The notes beneath the pieces were generated by a model. It did not search any database, had not been told where the DNA came from, and was given only the letters and a program-made list of their open reading frames with translations. The position numbers and the translations under genes were made by a program. This document shows positions 19,201-26,609 of a stretch of 41,813 nt of DNA, piece by piece (position 1 is the stretch's first letter; the number at the start of each line of letters is the position of its first letter). Source of the DNA: Fodinibius sp050117475 (GTDB lineage Bacteria; Bacteroidota; Rhodothermia; Balneolales; Balneolaceae); assembly GCA_050117475.1 (NCBI GenBank), contig JASFMR010000020.1:1-41813 (forward strand), written 5' to 3'.

Positions 19201-19508
19201 GAGGCATCCCGGAAATCATCATCCGAAACATTCAGCCACGTTTTTCCGCCATCGGTTGTCTTCCATAATCCGCCGCCGGCTGCTCCAAAATAAAAAGTAT
19301 AGGGCTTGCTTTGTACACCTGTAACCGTAATTGAACGTCCCCCCTTAAATGGACCTATGGGTCGGTAGCGCAACGCCTTGTATAGATCCGTTGAATATTC
19401 ATATTGGTTATTGTCTTTTGACTGGGCTTGTCCGGAAAAAGGTATAACCAAAAAGAGCAAAGACAGGCAAAGGCTATTTTTAAAAAGATGGGAGTAGAGA
19501 TTATTCAT
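16290..19508 (-). CDS. Secreted Asp-box (VPS10/sortilin-like) propeller protein 2
   Basis: A 1072-residue paralogue of the downstream protein, with the same architecture and extensive similarity from end to end (RPIGPFKGGRSITVTGV against RPIGPYRAGRASAVAGV; HGDNHDLWINP; ATHGRGFWIMDNLKPLRQ; EPEHAYLMDG). The signal peptide (core LCLSLLFLVIPFSG, QA before Gln) is followed by about eleven Asp-box hairpins, a FlgD-like Ig segment (EAGMNRFIWDLMYPE, VVPGKYKVKL) and a helical tail rich in Lys and Gln. An Asp/Glu-rich insert (AGDDDDEG) distinguishes it from its partner. No peptidase or glycosidase catalytic motif is visible. It lies 124 nt after the S51 peptidase gene with no terminator between them, so the two, and probably protein 1, are likely co-transcribed. 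Confidence 0.88.
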   Translation of the reverse strand: MNNLYSHLFKNSLCLSLLFLVIPFSGQAQSKDNNQYEYSTDLYKALRYRPIGPFKGGRSITVTGVQSKPYTFYFGAAGGGLWKTTDGGKTWLNVSDDDFRDASVGAVSVAPSDPNVVYAGMGESAIRGDFFTGDGIYKSTDGGKTWKQMGLEATHVISKIVVDPHDPDRVYVAALGHVFDENSERGVYRSDDGGKTWKKILFVNNKTGAIDIAMDPNNPRVLFAAFWQSFRKPWVMSSGGEGSGLYKSTDGGETWTNISQNPGMPKGLMGKIGVTISPVNSNRVWAIIENKNGGVFRSDDGGKTWQRLFHGTELTQRAWYYTYIFADPKDENTVYSTDLGLYKSVDGGKTFDRIPTPHGDNHDLWINPNNPDIMIESNDGGANVSYNGGETWTDQDFNTAQMYHVNLDNDFPYHIYGGQQDRSSVQIPSRTTSYGITQGDINNAAGGESGYIVPTPGKPWITYGGSYIGIMTSYNQHTKQEHNVSVWQENTDGYGAGEIKYRFNWTFPIMISKHNPDNLYTAAQYLFKSTDRGMSWERISPDLTRDDASKQIRSGGPITKDETGTENYDTIFSVAESPLQEGLLWVGSDDGLIHLSRDGGKTWKDVTPKNMPDWALISIIDPSHFDKGTAYVAASKYKLDDFHPYLYVTHDFGRHWEKITDGIPKDEYTRVIRQDTKDKNLLFAGTQRGGYVSFNQGEDWQPLQLNLPHTPVRDMRIQDRENDLVLATHGRGFWIMDNLKPLRQLSKKVVNSDAYLFEPEHAYLMDGYTYQSKSTPIGENPPNGAVIFYNLKNKPDSTTTVKLEFMTEQGKSIASFTNEIHPQKETSSAGDDDDEGYRSKSNTKKLSDEAGMNRFIWDLMYPEVKNPPNRVLGSSGGTINGPKVVPGKYKVKLTVGDQSMTQSFVVKLDPRIEASQADLQAEFDLLSQIHAKQNRTAKAVNKILAAKKQINNYLDKLADYPQIKKIKSTAQPILDSLQAVENELYQPDIHNSEDDLNYPVKLWIKLASLNTYVRSAYARPPKQSYELYDSLSTAVDQQLDRLKPILDQQVPQFNQMIRDMNIPAIYLEESKE

Positions 19509-19632
19509 ATAGATCCCCGATAATTAATTGAAAATAAATATGTTGGAGCAACATCTGTGTCAAAGTAACAAATGACTTTTCCTTTTGGCTGTAATAAGAT
19601 GTAAATACAAATCTCATTGTGCCGGAGCTCAA

Positions 19633-20496
19633 TTAACGAATCTGGAATGATTCACCCGGCAGGTAAATACTCAGATTGATATCTTTGGCAGCCAACTTTC
19701 CATCTTTGGCTTCTGATGAATCAGATTGATTACGGTATACCAGTACCTGTGATTCTCCGACCACTTTTACCTTGTTCCCTTCAACTATTATTGCTGTAGA
19801 CTCATCAATTCCAATTCCCACACGATCAGGATATTCCATTACAGCCGTCAGCAATCGATTATTCCGTGCCCGTTTTACAAAATGCTGATCTACAATTACG
19901 TCTGTTATCAAACTAAGGCCGCGGGCGGTAATAATATTATTGTGTTCGATATGGAAAAAAGTGGGTGTATATTCCGGGTATTTTTTCTGATCACCGGTAA
20001 TCATGATTTCGCTCATCACAGCAGCACCGGCACTGGTTCCGGCTACAAGTGCACCGTCATGATAGGCATCATGTATTGCCTTGTCCAGGCCGGGCGTATT
20101 GTGTACTGCCTTCATAAATTGACTTTGCACGCCACCCGGGATATAAATAAAAGTGGCATGTATAAGAGAATCCAATTTTGCCTGTATGCCGGATAAACTA
20201 CTATCCGCAAAATTGAAGGCATGGATATCGCGGATGCCCAAATCACGAAACTGCTTCATACCATAATATGCACTGGTATCAGGGACCGAACTTGCCATAG
20301 GCAACACAATGCCATAGCCCTTTGCAGGCGTAATTCCCGACTCACCAATTATTTGTTTTACCATCGACTGCGGTTTATGTCCGCCGCCAATGATAAATAA
20401 TTTTCCTTTAGATGGTTGATTCTGAGCAAAGACAAAAATCGTACATCCCCAAAAATTTATGACGATAAAAAGAAATATCTTGATAAAGCGATTCAT
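19633..20496 (-). CDS. Secreted peptidase S51, cyanophycinase-like
   Basis: A 287-residue serine peptidase of family S51, exported by a Sec signal peptide (residues 1-24, VFA before Gln). The nucleophile is Ser155 in GTSAGA. The probable partner residues are His205 and Glu232 (GIGIDES). A full pocket signature D203-Q204-H205-x3-R209-x-R211-x2-R214, together with Gln124 in PGGVQ, matches the residues I recall as needed by cyanobacterial cyanophycinase CphB for binding beta-Asp-Arg chains. This favours a cyanophycinase over aspartyl dipeptidase PepE, which lacks that arginine set. The length is close to the family norm. It starts 82 nt after SusD-B, beyond a terminator, and is followed by the two Asp-box genes. 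The cyanophycin substrate is inferred, not proven. Confidence 0.88.
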   Translation of the reverse strand: MNRFIKIFLFIVINFWGCTIFVFAQNQPSKGKLFIIGGGHKPQSMVKQIIGESGITPAKGYGIVLPMASSVPDTSAYYGMKQFRDLGIRDIHAFNFADSSLSGIQAKLDSLIHATFIYIPGGVQSQFMKAVHNTPGLDKAIHDAYHDGALVAGTSAGAAVMSEIMITGDQKKYPEYTPTFFHIEHNNIITARGLSLITDVIVDQHFVKRARNNRLLTAVMEYPDRVGIGIDESTAIIVEGNKVKVVGESQVLVYRNQSDSSEAKDGKLAAKDINLSIYLPGESFQIR

Positions 20497-20518
20497 TGCT
20501 AAATGCTTTTTAAAATGT

Positions 20519-20554
20519 AAAAAGCGCCACCACTTCGAAATGATGACGCTTTTT
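20519..20554 (-). terminator. Intrinsic terminator of the SusC-B/SusD-B operon
   Basis: On the minus strand AAAAAGCGTCATCA pairs with TGGTGGCGCTTTTT (14 bp including two G-U pairs, 8-nt loop) and ends in a T-run. It is 25 nt after the SusD-B stop and separates that operon from the S51 peptidase gene. Some read-through is possible. Confidence 0.88.
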
Positions 20555-20578
20555 AGTTAGAGAATATCAAATCAAAAA

Positions 20579-21946
20579 TCAGCTGCCGCCGTAACCTTCG
20601 TTTTGAACCAGGTTCGAATTGGCATCTATTTCACGTTGGGGAATAGGATATACCAAGCGGGGCGAATCCCACTGAAGCCCACCTATGTTACCCTGTGTGC
20701 GCTTGAGATCAAACAGAAAGTGACCCTCGAAAGCCAGCTCAATATGTCGTTCCGCCAGAATATCAGCCAGTGTTGCCGTTCCCGGGGCTAATGTATTGGA
20801 GGGATCAGACCGGCCGTGGACCGCGTTATAATCCTCCGTAGGGGTGGCACCCACCGTTTCTCCGAGTCGCTGGTTGCATTCGGCACGGTCAAGATACATT
20901 TCAGCCAGTCGAATCACATTTACATTGCCGTACTGGTTTGCCCACTTGCCCGTGCGCCAGTTACCTCCATCATCATAGAAGAAAGCCAGTCGGTCATCAG
21001 TAGAGTTATATAGATTCAGATGGGCCTGCTGAATTTCAATATCTCCACGTCCCCCATTATCCTGGGATGCGTAAAATATCTGCAGACTGTTGGTCCCGTC
21101 CTGGTTGGTCACCTGCATTGCAAAAATATCTTCGGACGTATTCAGATCAGAATTGTTGAATGCGTCTGCAAAATTAGGAACCAGGGAATAAGGTCCTTGC
21201 TCAATGACCCGGTTTGCCTCGTCACGTGCCATTGCATATTGCCCTTGCTGCATGTAGACACGAGCCAAAAAAGCACTTGCGGCATAGGTATCGGCATAAG
21301 GATAGCTTGGAGAATGTGCAGTTAACTTTGTTTTAGCATCATTCAGGTCTTGTATCACTTGGTCATACACTTCCTGTACCGTATTTCTCGGGATGTTATC
21401 ACTGTCATCTATTACATCCGTGGGATCAAGTTTAAGAGGGACCCCCAAATTCTGGGTCGGATCTCCATCGTTGTAATCTTTGGCAAACAAGCGAACCAGC
21501 TGAAAATAGGTGATCGCGCGGATGAATTTAGCCTCTCCTTCTACGCGATCTTGTTCAGAAGCATCAACAACATCCAAGGCCGAAAGCACATTATTAGCTA
21601 CATTTATCGTAGAATAACCGTTTAGCCAGGCGTCACGAACAAAGCTATTATCCACGGCAATGTTCTTCCGATAAATCTCACCGGGTTGTTCATAGGTACC
21701 GGTCCACTGTGCTTCTTGTCCAACAGCCATCAAGTCGGGCAGCATATATAACTGTCCGCCATACTCATCATAGTCACCCAAATGGTCGTAGGCTCCATGA
21801 AGTACGGTAATAACGTTATCTGAAGTACTTAGAGCTGTTTTATCGCTAATCGACTGCTGTGGCTGGGTATCCAATATGTTCTGGCAACCCCAAACTAACA
21901 GCAGTGATACAAACGCAGTAATATATTTTAAACTTCTCATATTCAT
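20579..21946 (-). CDS. SusD/RagB family nutrient-binding lipoprotein (pair B)
   Basis: A 455-residue surface lipoprotein partner of SusC-B. The signal peptide reads into the lipobox VWGC (Cys21 from the first Met; a second ATG two codons later is equally possible), followed by QNILDTQPQQSISDKTALST, which is closely like the start of SusD-A. The middle shares with SusD-A the segments RVEGEAKFIRAITYFQLV, LNLYNSTDDR and NVIRLAEMYLDRAE. The C-terminus has the family signature VYPIPQREIDANSNLVQN. It starts 32 nt after the SusC-B stop. The two SusD proteins are paralogues, so duplication of a whole SusC/SusD unit is the simplest explanation. Ligand unknown. Confidence 0.95.
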   Translation of the reverse strand: MNMRSLKYITAFVSLLLVWGCQNILDTQPQQSISDKTALSTSDNVITVLHGAYDHLGDYDEYGGQLYMLPDLMAVGQEAQWTGTYEQPGEIYRKNIAVDNSFVRDAWLNGYSTINVANNVLSALDVVDASEQDRVEGEAKFIRAITYFQLVRLFAKDYNDGDPTQNLGVPLKLDPTDVIDDSDNIPRNTVQEVYDQVIQDLNDAKTKLTAHSPSYPYADTYAASAFLARVYMQQGQYAMARDEANRVIEQGPYSLVPNFADAFNNSDLNTSEDIFAMQVTNQDGTNSLQIFYASQDNGGRGDIEIQQAHLNLYNSTDDRLAFFYDDGGNWRTGKWANQYGNVNVIRLAEMYLDRAECNQRLGETVGATPTEDYNAVHGRSDPSNTLAPGTATLADILAERHIELAFEGHFLFDLKRTQGNIGGLQWDSPRLVYPIPQREIDANSNLVQNEGYGGS

Positions 21947-21978
21947 ATCATTTAAAAATTGGTATTAAAGGCTTCAGG

Positions 21979-24900
21979 TTAAAAGCCGAAGTTTACGCCT
22001 ACACTGAAGGTGCGTGGCTGCGGAGAGGCATAAAAATCGTTGCCTAACGCCAAGTTGCTGTTTAACCAGTCAGTATTAACTTCGGGATCCCAACCATCGT
22101 AATTTGTAATTGTTACCAGGTTGGTGCCTGTTACAAATACTTTGGCTTTTCTCAGATTTAATTTTGACAACAGATTTTGAGGAAGATCATAGGATAATGT
22201 CAATGTTTTCAACCTCAAGTAACTGCCATCTGAGAGGTACCTGCTTGAACTTGTGGAAGCCCCATTATCATAGTAGAGTCTTGCCTCGGGAACATTGGTT
22301 ATATCACCGGGTTCCTGCCAAGCGTTCAGCTGGTCGGTTGTCTGATTATCAAAATATAAGCCGGAAGCCGACATATACCATCCGCCGTTATAAATTTGGT
22401 TCCCGTAAACAAATTGCCAGAACATATCCAGGCTGACACCTTTATATGAGAAGGTATTGTTAAACCCACCGACAAAGTCAGGATTGGGGTTACCGACAAC
22501 CGTACGAGAAGCGACGTTTGAGCTATTTGTTACATAACGATTGTCAAACATGCCGTTCACTTTGAAAGCATCTCCGCTGTTCAACTCTGCATTGGTGGGA
22601 TCATGGTTGAGGAAGAAAAGAGCATCCCCGTTATCGGGATTAACCCCGGCGAATTCATAGGTATAAAATACACCAATGGCTTCCCCTTCCACGGCACGGT
22701 TTACAAACCCGCCTTCTAGTATCTGTCCCCCCAGGTCCGTAACCTTATTACGGTTGAATGCCATATTAAATCTACTGGACCAGAAGAACTTGCCGGTAGT
22801 ATTCACGCTATTAATGACAAATTCAAAACCTTCATTTTGCAACTTACCCACGTTACGCAACTGGGATGAAAACCCTGATGTCCCGGGCACGTTAACATTA
22901 AGCAACAAATCGGTGGTTTTTTTACGGTAATAATCGATTTCACCGTTAATCCGGTTGTCAAGAAAGCCGAAATCAATTCCAACATCCAACTGGTTTGTGG
23001 TCTCCCACTTCAAATCCGGGTTGGCCGTTTGTGAAGGGGCGGTAGCCGGAGCACCAGCATAAGAGATACCGCTATAAAGACCAAGTGATGGGAAGTTATT
23101 AATATCAGCATTACCGGTCACACCATAGCTGGCCCGTAACTTCAGGAAGCTAATCGCATCCAGATCCTGCATAAAATCTTCCTCAGTCAAAATCCATCCA
23201 ACCGAAGCAGCAGGGAAGAATCCGTATCGGTTATTTGCCCCGAAACGCGAGGAACCGTCGGTACGTGCGCTCAGTGTCAGCAAGTAACGATCATTGTATT
23301 TATAGTTGGCACGCATAAAATAGGACATGAACCGATAATTCGTATCCGTTACATCTCCGGATGTAATATCTGCGGCATTATCTATATTATGAAAGCTTTG
23401 GTTCGGGAAATTTTCACCCTCTACTGAGGTAAAACTTTGCATAACCCAATTATAACTGGTACCCAGCACTACATTTAAATTATGCTTATCTGCAAAGGTA
23501 TTTTCGTATGTCAGGATATTATCACTCGTATAATTTTGAACTTCCGTCCATGCATTATACCCATAGCCGTTGGCCCCGACATAATAGGCTAACCTGGGCT
23601 TATAATATTGTTCTTCATTCTGGTTGATAAGATCCATACCAAACTTTGTTTTAAAGCTCAGGTTTGGCAGAATATTATATTCAGCATTAGCATTACTCAG
23701 GATATGGAATGTGCGTGTTCTGAACGTAGAGTTCTCATTAATATCCAGTCCGTTATAGTAATAGGTATTGGTATTATACACGTCACCTTTCTGGTATCCA
23801 TTTGTGGGATCTCCATCAGCATCCGCAAAGAATGGGGCCACCGGGGCTTGTGCAACAAGCTGCATAGGAGTTGAGAATTGGTCATCATCCGACAAACGAT
23901 CATTCAAGGTTCGGTTTATGTTAATCTTTAAACCAAACTTAAGCTTGTCGGTAGCCTGGTGATCCAGATTCAATCGGCCGTTTAATTTTTTATAAGCGTT
24001 TCCAATCAGGATTCCTTGCTCATCACTGAATCCGCCACCAGCAAAGAAGGTTGTATTTTCATTACCACCGCTGGCACTGAGCTTAAAGCTCTGTGAAGCT
24101 CCGCTCTGGAAAGCCTGATCCTGCCAGTTATAATCCGTTGGATTATTCTGCCAATCATTCCCTTCTGTCATGCTATTCATCGTAGTCGTATAGATATTGT
24201 CCATCCACCAATTGATCGCGGCTTGTTGATCCGTATAATATCCAGGATATAATTTATAATCGTATTTGGCTCCTCCTATCGTGGCCTGTCGGAAAAAATC
24301 AACATACTGTTGGGCATTCAAAAAGTCTCGCTTTCCGGAAGGAGAGCTTGAACTGACCTGGTACTGAACATTAAATTTGGTATCTCCCGTCTGACCACTT
24401 TTGGTAGTGATAATAACTACTCCATTAGAAGCACGTGATCCGTAAATGGCTGCAGCTGAAGCATCTTTCAATACCGAAATAGATTCGATGTCACTCATAT
24501 CCAGGCTGGCCATCGGATTTGTTTCCGAATACCCCGTTGAGGATAGACTCTGAGAGGATACAGGTACCCCATCTACTACATAAAGCGGCTGGTTACCGGC
24601 TGACAGTGAAGAGGCGCCGCGAATGCTTACCTGAATTGCCTGGCCGAGCTTACCATTGCCGGCATTAACAAATACACCGGCGGCCCGTCCCTGGATAGCC
24701 CGTTCAAAGCTATTTACAGGCACACTTTCAATGTCTTCGCCACTGACACTCGAAATATTGCCAGTCAAATCCTCTTTGATCTGGGAACCGTAGCCAACAA
24801 CGACCACATCATTTAGCTGCTGGATATCCTGTTTCATTTCAACATTAATTACGGATTGATCGCCAATCGTAATTTCCTGTTTCACGAACCCCACATAGGA

Positions 24901-25134
24901 AAATACCAACACATTTTTATCGCTGGGCACGTCTAGTGAATAAGTACCATTGACGTCGGTTGATGTACCTACATTACTCGTACCTTTGACCAATATAGTA
25001 ACGCCCGGTAGGGGCTGGCCATCATTCGCTGCCGTTACCTTCCCGGTTATTGTTCTCGTCTGAGCATGCGCCACAGAAAACATACCGGCGAAGAATAATA
25101 AGGCCATAAGTATATTTGTAACCTTACATTTCAT
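21979..25134 (-). CDS. SusC/RagA family TonB-dependent outer-membrane transporter (pair B)
   Basis: A 1051-residue TonB-dependent importer with a signal peptide (1-24, AHA before Gln), a carboxypeptidase-regulatory-like domain (about 27-105), the TonB-box-like DVVVVGYGS, a plug (LYVVDGVPV, AAIYGSRASNGVVIITTKSG) and a barrel ending in NFGF. The ribosome site AGAGG lies 5 nt before the ATG. Compared with SusC-A it has an extra aromatic segment after the plug (about residues 290-320, with YKLYPGYYTDQQAAINWW), in a region that could shape the extracellular side. Shared blocks such as FSTPMQLVA, RYGFFPAASVGW and GWDPEVNTD show that both SusC genes come from one ancestor. First gene of the operon with SusD-B. 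Confidence 0.96.
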   Translation of the reverse strand: MKCKVTNILMALLFFAGMFSVAHAQTRTITGKVTAANDGQPLPGVTILVKGTSNVGTSTDVNGTYSLDVPSDKNVLVFSYVGFVKQEITIGDQSVINVEMKQDIQQLNDVVVVGYGSQIKEDLTGNISSVSGEDIESVPVNSFERAIQGRAAGVFVNAGNGKLGQAIQVSIRGASSLSAGNQPLYVVDGVPVSSQSLSSTGYSETNPMASLDMSDIESISVLKDASAAAIYGSRASNGVVIITTKSGQTGDTKFNVQYQVSSSSPSGKRDFLNAQQYVDFFRQATIGGAKYDYKLYPGYYTDQQAAINWWMDNIYTTTMNSMTEGNDWQNNPTDYNWQDQAFQSGASQSFKLSASGGNENTTFFAGGGFSDEQGILIGNAYKKLNGRLNLDHQATDKLKFGLKININRTLNDRLSDDDQFSTPMQLVAQAPVAPFFADADGDPTNGYQKGDVYNTNTYYYNGLDINENSTFRTRTFHILSNANAEYNILPNLSFKTKFGMDLINQNEEQYYKPRLAYYVGANGYGYNAWTEVQNYTSDNILTYENTFADKHNLNVVLGTSYNWVMQSFTSVEGENFPNQSFHNIDNAADITSGDVTDTNYRFMSYFMRANYKYNDRYLLTLSARTDGSSRFGANNRYGFFPAASVGWILTEEDFMQDLDAISFLKLRASYGVTGNADINNFPSLGLYSGISYAGAPATAPSQTANPDLKWETTNQLDVGIDFGFLDNRINGEIDYYRKKTTDLLLNVNVPGTSGFSSQLRNVGKLQNEGFEFVINSVNTTGKFFWSSRFNMAFNRNKVTDLGGQILEGGFVNRAVEGEAIGVFYTYEFAGVNPDNGDALFFLNHDPTNAELNSGDAFKVNGMFDNRYVTNSSNVASRTVVGNPNPDFVGGFNNTFSYKGVSLDMFWQFVYGNQIYNGGWYMSASGLYFDNQTTDQLNAWQEPGDITNVPEARLYYDNGASTSSSRYLSDGSYLRLKTLTLSYDLPQNLLSKLNLRKAKVFVTGTNLVTITNYDGWDPEVNTDWLNSNLALGNDFYASPQPRTFSVGVNFGF

Positions 25135-25283
25135 ATAAACCTCTTTTTAGTTGAAAAATTAAACATAGAAAGGATATTGACATGCCAACTTTAGATATTC
25201 CGGGAGCCGTGATACCCTCATTCCCATTCGGTAATGCCATCCTTCTTTCTGGCGGTAACATTCACAAACTATCTTATAAAATC

Positions 25284-25296
25284 AAGCAATTTGCTT
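25284..25296. promoter_or_regulatory. Perfect palindrome upstream of SusC-B, possible operator
   Basis: AAGCAA-T-TTGCTT, a 13-nt perfect inverted repeat about 150 nt upstream of the SusC-B start in AT-rich DNA. It could be an operator for a dimeric regulator or a chance palindrome; no second copy was noticed. Confidence 0.2.
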
Positions 25297-25411
25297 AAAA
25301 AAATTATATGCTTTTGAGAAACGGTAAAACTGCTAAACATCATTGATTCATCCCGCGGAATGAGAACAAACGATGAGTAGGAAAAGCCTATGACGGCAAG
25401 TATGGCCCAAT

Positions 25412-26590
25412 TTATTTCATTTTTGAGAGAAGCTGTTTTGCCTTATGCCGGTAGGTCGACTCGGCAGAGGCCTTTGTTACATCTTTAAGATAGGAACGCG
25501 ACTCGTCATTCTTCTGCTGTTCGTGCAAAATTTTTCCAGCCCAATAGCCGGATACCACATAAAAGGAACGGCTTTGGGTATTTGGCAGCCCTTTACTAAC
25601 TGCGAACGCCTCTTTATAACACGCAAGTGCCTTATCCAACGCCCCTCGTCTCTCTAGGATCTGTCCTTTCCACGTGAGCAACTCTTCTTGCATTACTTTC
25701 TCATGAGGTAGGTGATTATCATTCCATCGCTCTAACGTTTTATCAATAAATCTGAGAGCTTCCCCAAAACGATGCTGCTTATAATAGCTTTTTACCAAAA
25801 TACGTGTATAATAATTGTTTCTGGGATATTGCCTCTGAAGCTGCTCAAAATAGCGTACGGCAATGCCATAGTTGTTTTCATAGTTATAGCTAATATTCCC
25901 CAAAAAATATTTCGCTTCGGCCCGTGCAAAGATTGCCTGGGTGGAAGCCTCCCTGAGCAGCCGGAGCCCTTTTTGTTTGTCTCCTTCGGGCAAAAACCAG
26001 GAAACGGTCTTCACAATGGGATATTCCTCCGGCAGATAGGCGGAATAATAAAGCTTTAACCCTTCGGCCAGCTTTAAATCTGCAAGACCCGGCTGCAGTT
26101 CTTTCAAATAATTGTATGCACTTAAGGCCTTCCTGGCATAGTTCAAGCTCGTTACCCATTCACTGCGGTTGGAATACTGCCTGGCAATATATCCGTTGCT
26201 AATCACTTTGATAATAAGCCCGTCCGCATTGGAAGGATCATCATGAAGCAATTTACCGGCTTCGTAGTCGGCTTTCTTCATCATATGGTAAAATTGCTCA
26301 TCATGGGAGGTGTCGTCCAGGTCGGAGAGCACTTCCCACCAAAACTTCATGCCATCCAAAAGGGTCCACAAAGGATGCTGTGGATATTTTTCTTTCCATG
26401 AAGAAAGCTGTTTTTCCGCTCCGTCGAAGTTAAAATTGTAAATTGAATCGACGGCTGCCTGGGCATCGGGCCGAAACTGCGGATTGTTGATAAGCTCAGG
26501 TACCTGGGCGGGAGCCGGGATTGCCAATGTCCAAACTAATAAAAACAGTAACCAAAAACGGGAGGAATTCACTTTCCTTTTTTTATTCAC
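25412..26590 (-). CDS. Secreted tetratricopeptide-repeat protein of unknown function
   Basis: An exported TPR-type protein. From the preferred GTG at 26590 it has 392 residues and begins with a good signal peptide (basic VNKKRKVNSSR, core FWLLFLLVWTLAIP, PAPA before Gln). The frame is open to a TTG at 26707, but that start would overlap the upstream hydrolase by about 100 nt and put 40 residues ahead of the signal core. The next GTG, six codons in, is also possible. An AGAGGAAG sequence lies 12 nt before the chosen start. Degenerate helical repeats are seen (AVRYFEQLQRQYPRNN, GEALRFIDKTLERW, ALDKALACYKEAF). The start lies 19 nt after the alpha/beta hydrolase stop, so the two are probably co-transcribed. 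Role unknown. Confidence 0.8.
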   Translation of the reverse strand: MNKKRKVNSSRFWLLFLLVWTLAIPAPAQVPELINNPQFRPDAQAAVDSIYNFNFDGAEKQLSSWKEKYPQHPLWTLLDGMKFWWEVLSDLDDTSHDEQFYHMMKKADYEAGKLLHDDPSNADGLIIKVISNGYIARQYSNRSEWVTSLNYARKALSAYNYLKELQPGLADLKLAEGLKLYYSAYLPEEYPIVKTVSWFLPEGDKQKGLRLLREASTQAIFARAEAKYFLGNISYNYENNYGIAVRYFEQLQRQYPRNNYYTRILVKSYYKQHRFGEALRFIDKTLERWNDNHLPHEKVMQEELLTWKGQILERRGALDKALACYKEAFAVSKGLPNTQSRSFYVVSGYWAGKILHEQQKNDESRSYLKDVTKASAESTYRHKAKQLLSKMK

Positions 26591-26609
26591 TAACTGATAA
26601 ATCTTCCTC

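Noticed and set aside
12933..19508. Naming the Asp-box proteins glycosyl hydrolases or sialidases
   Set aside because: Asp-boxes are structural; the catalytic Arg triad, Tyr/Glu pair or acid residues of sialidases are not evident.
12933..19508. Type IX secretion C-terminal sorting domain on the large secreted proteins
   Set aside because: The C-termini are helical and Pro/Asn-rich, without the beta-strand CTD signature.
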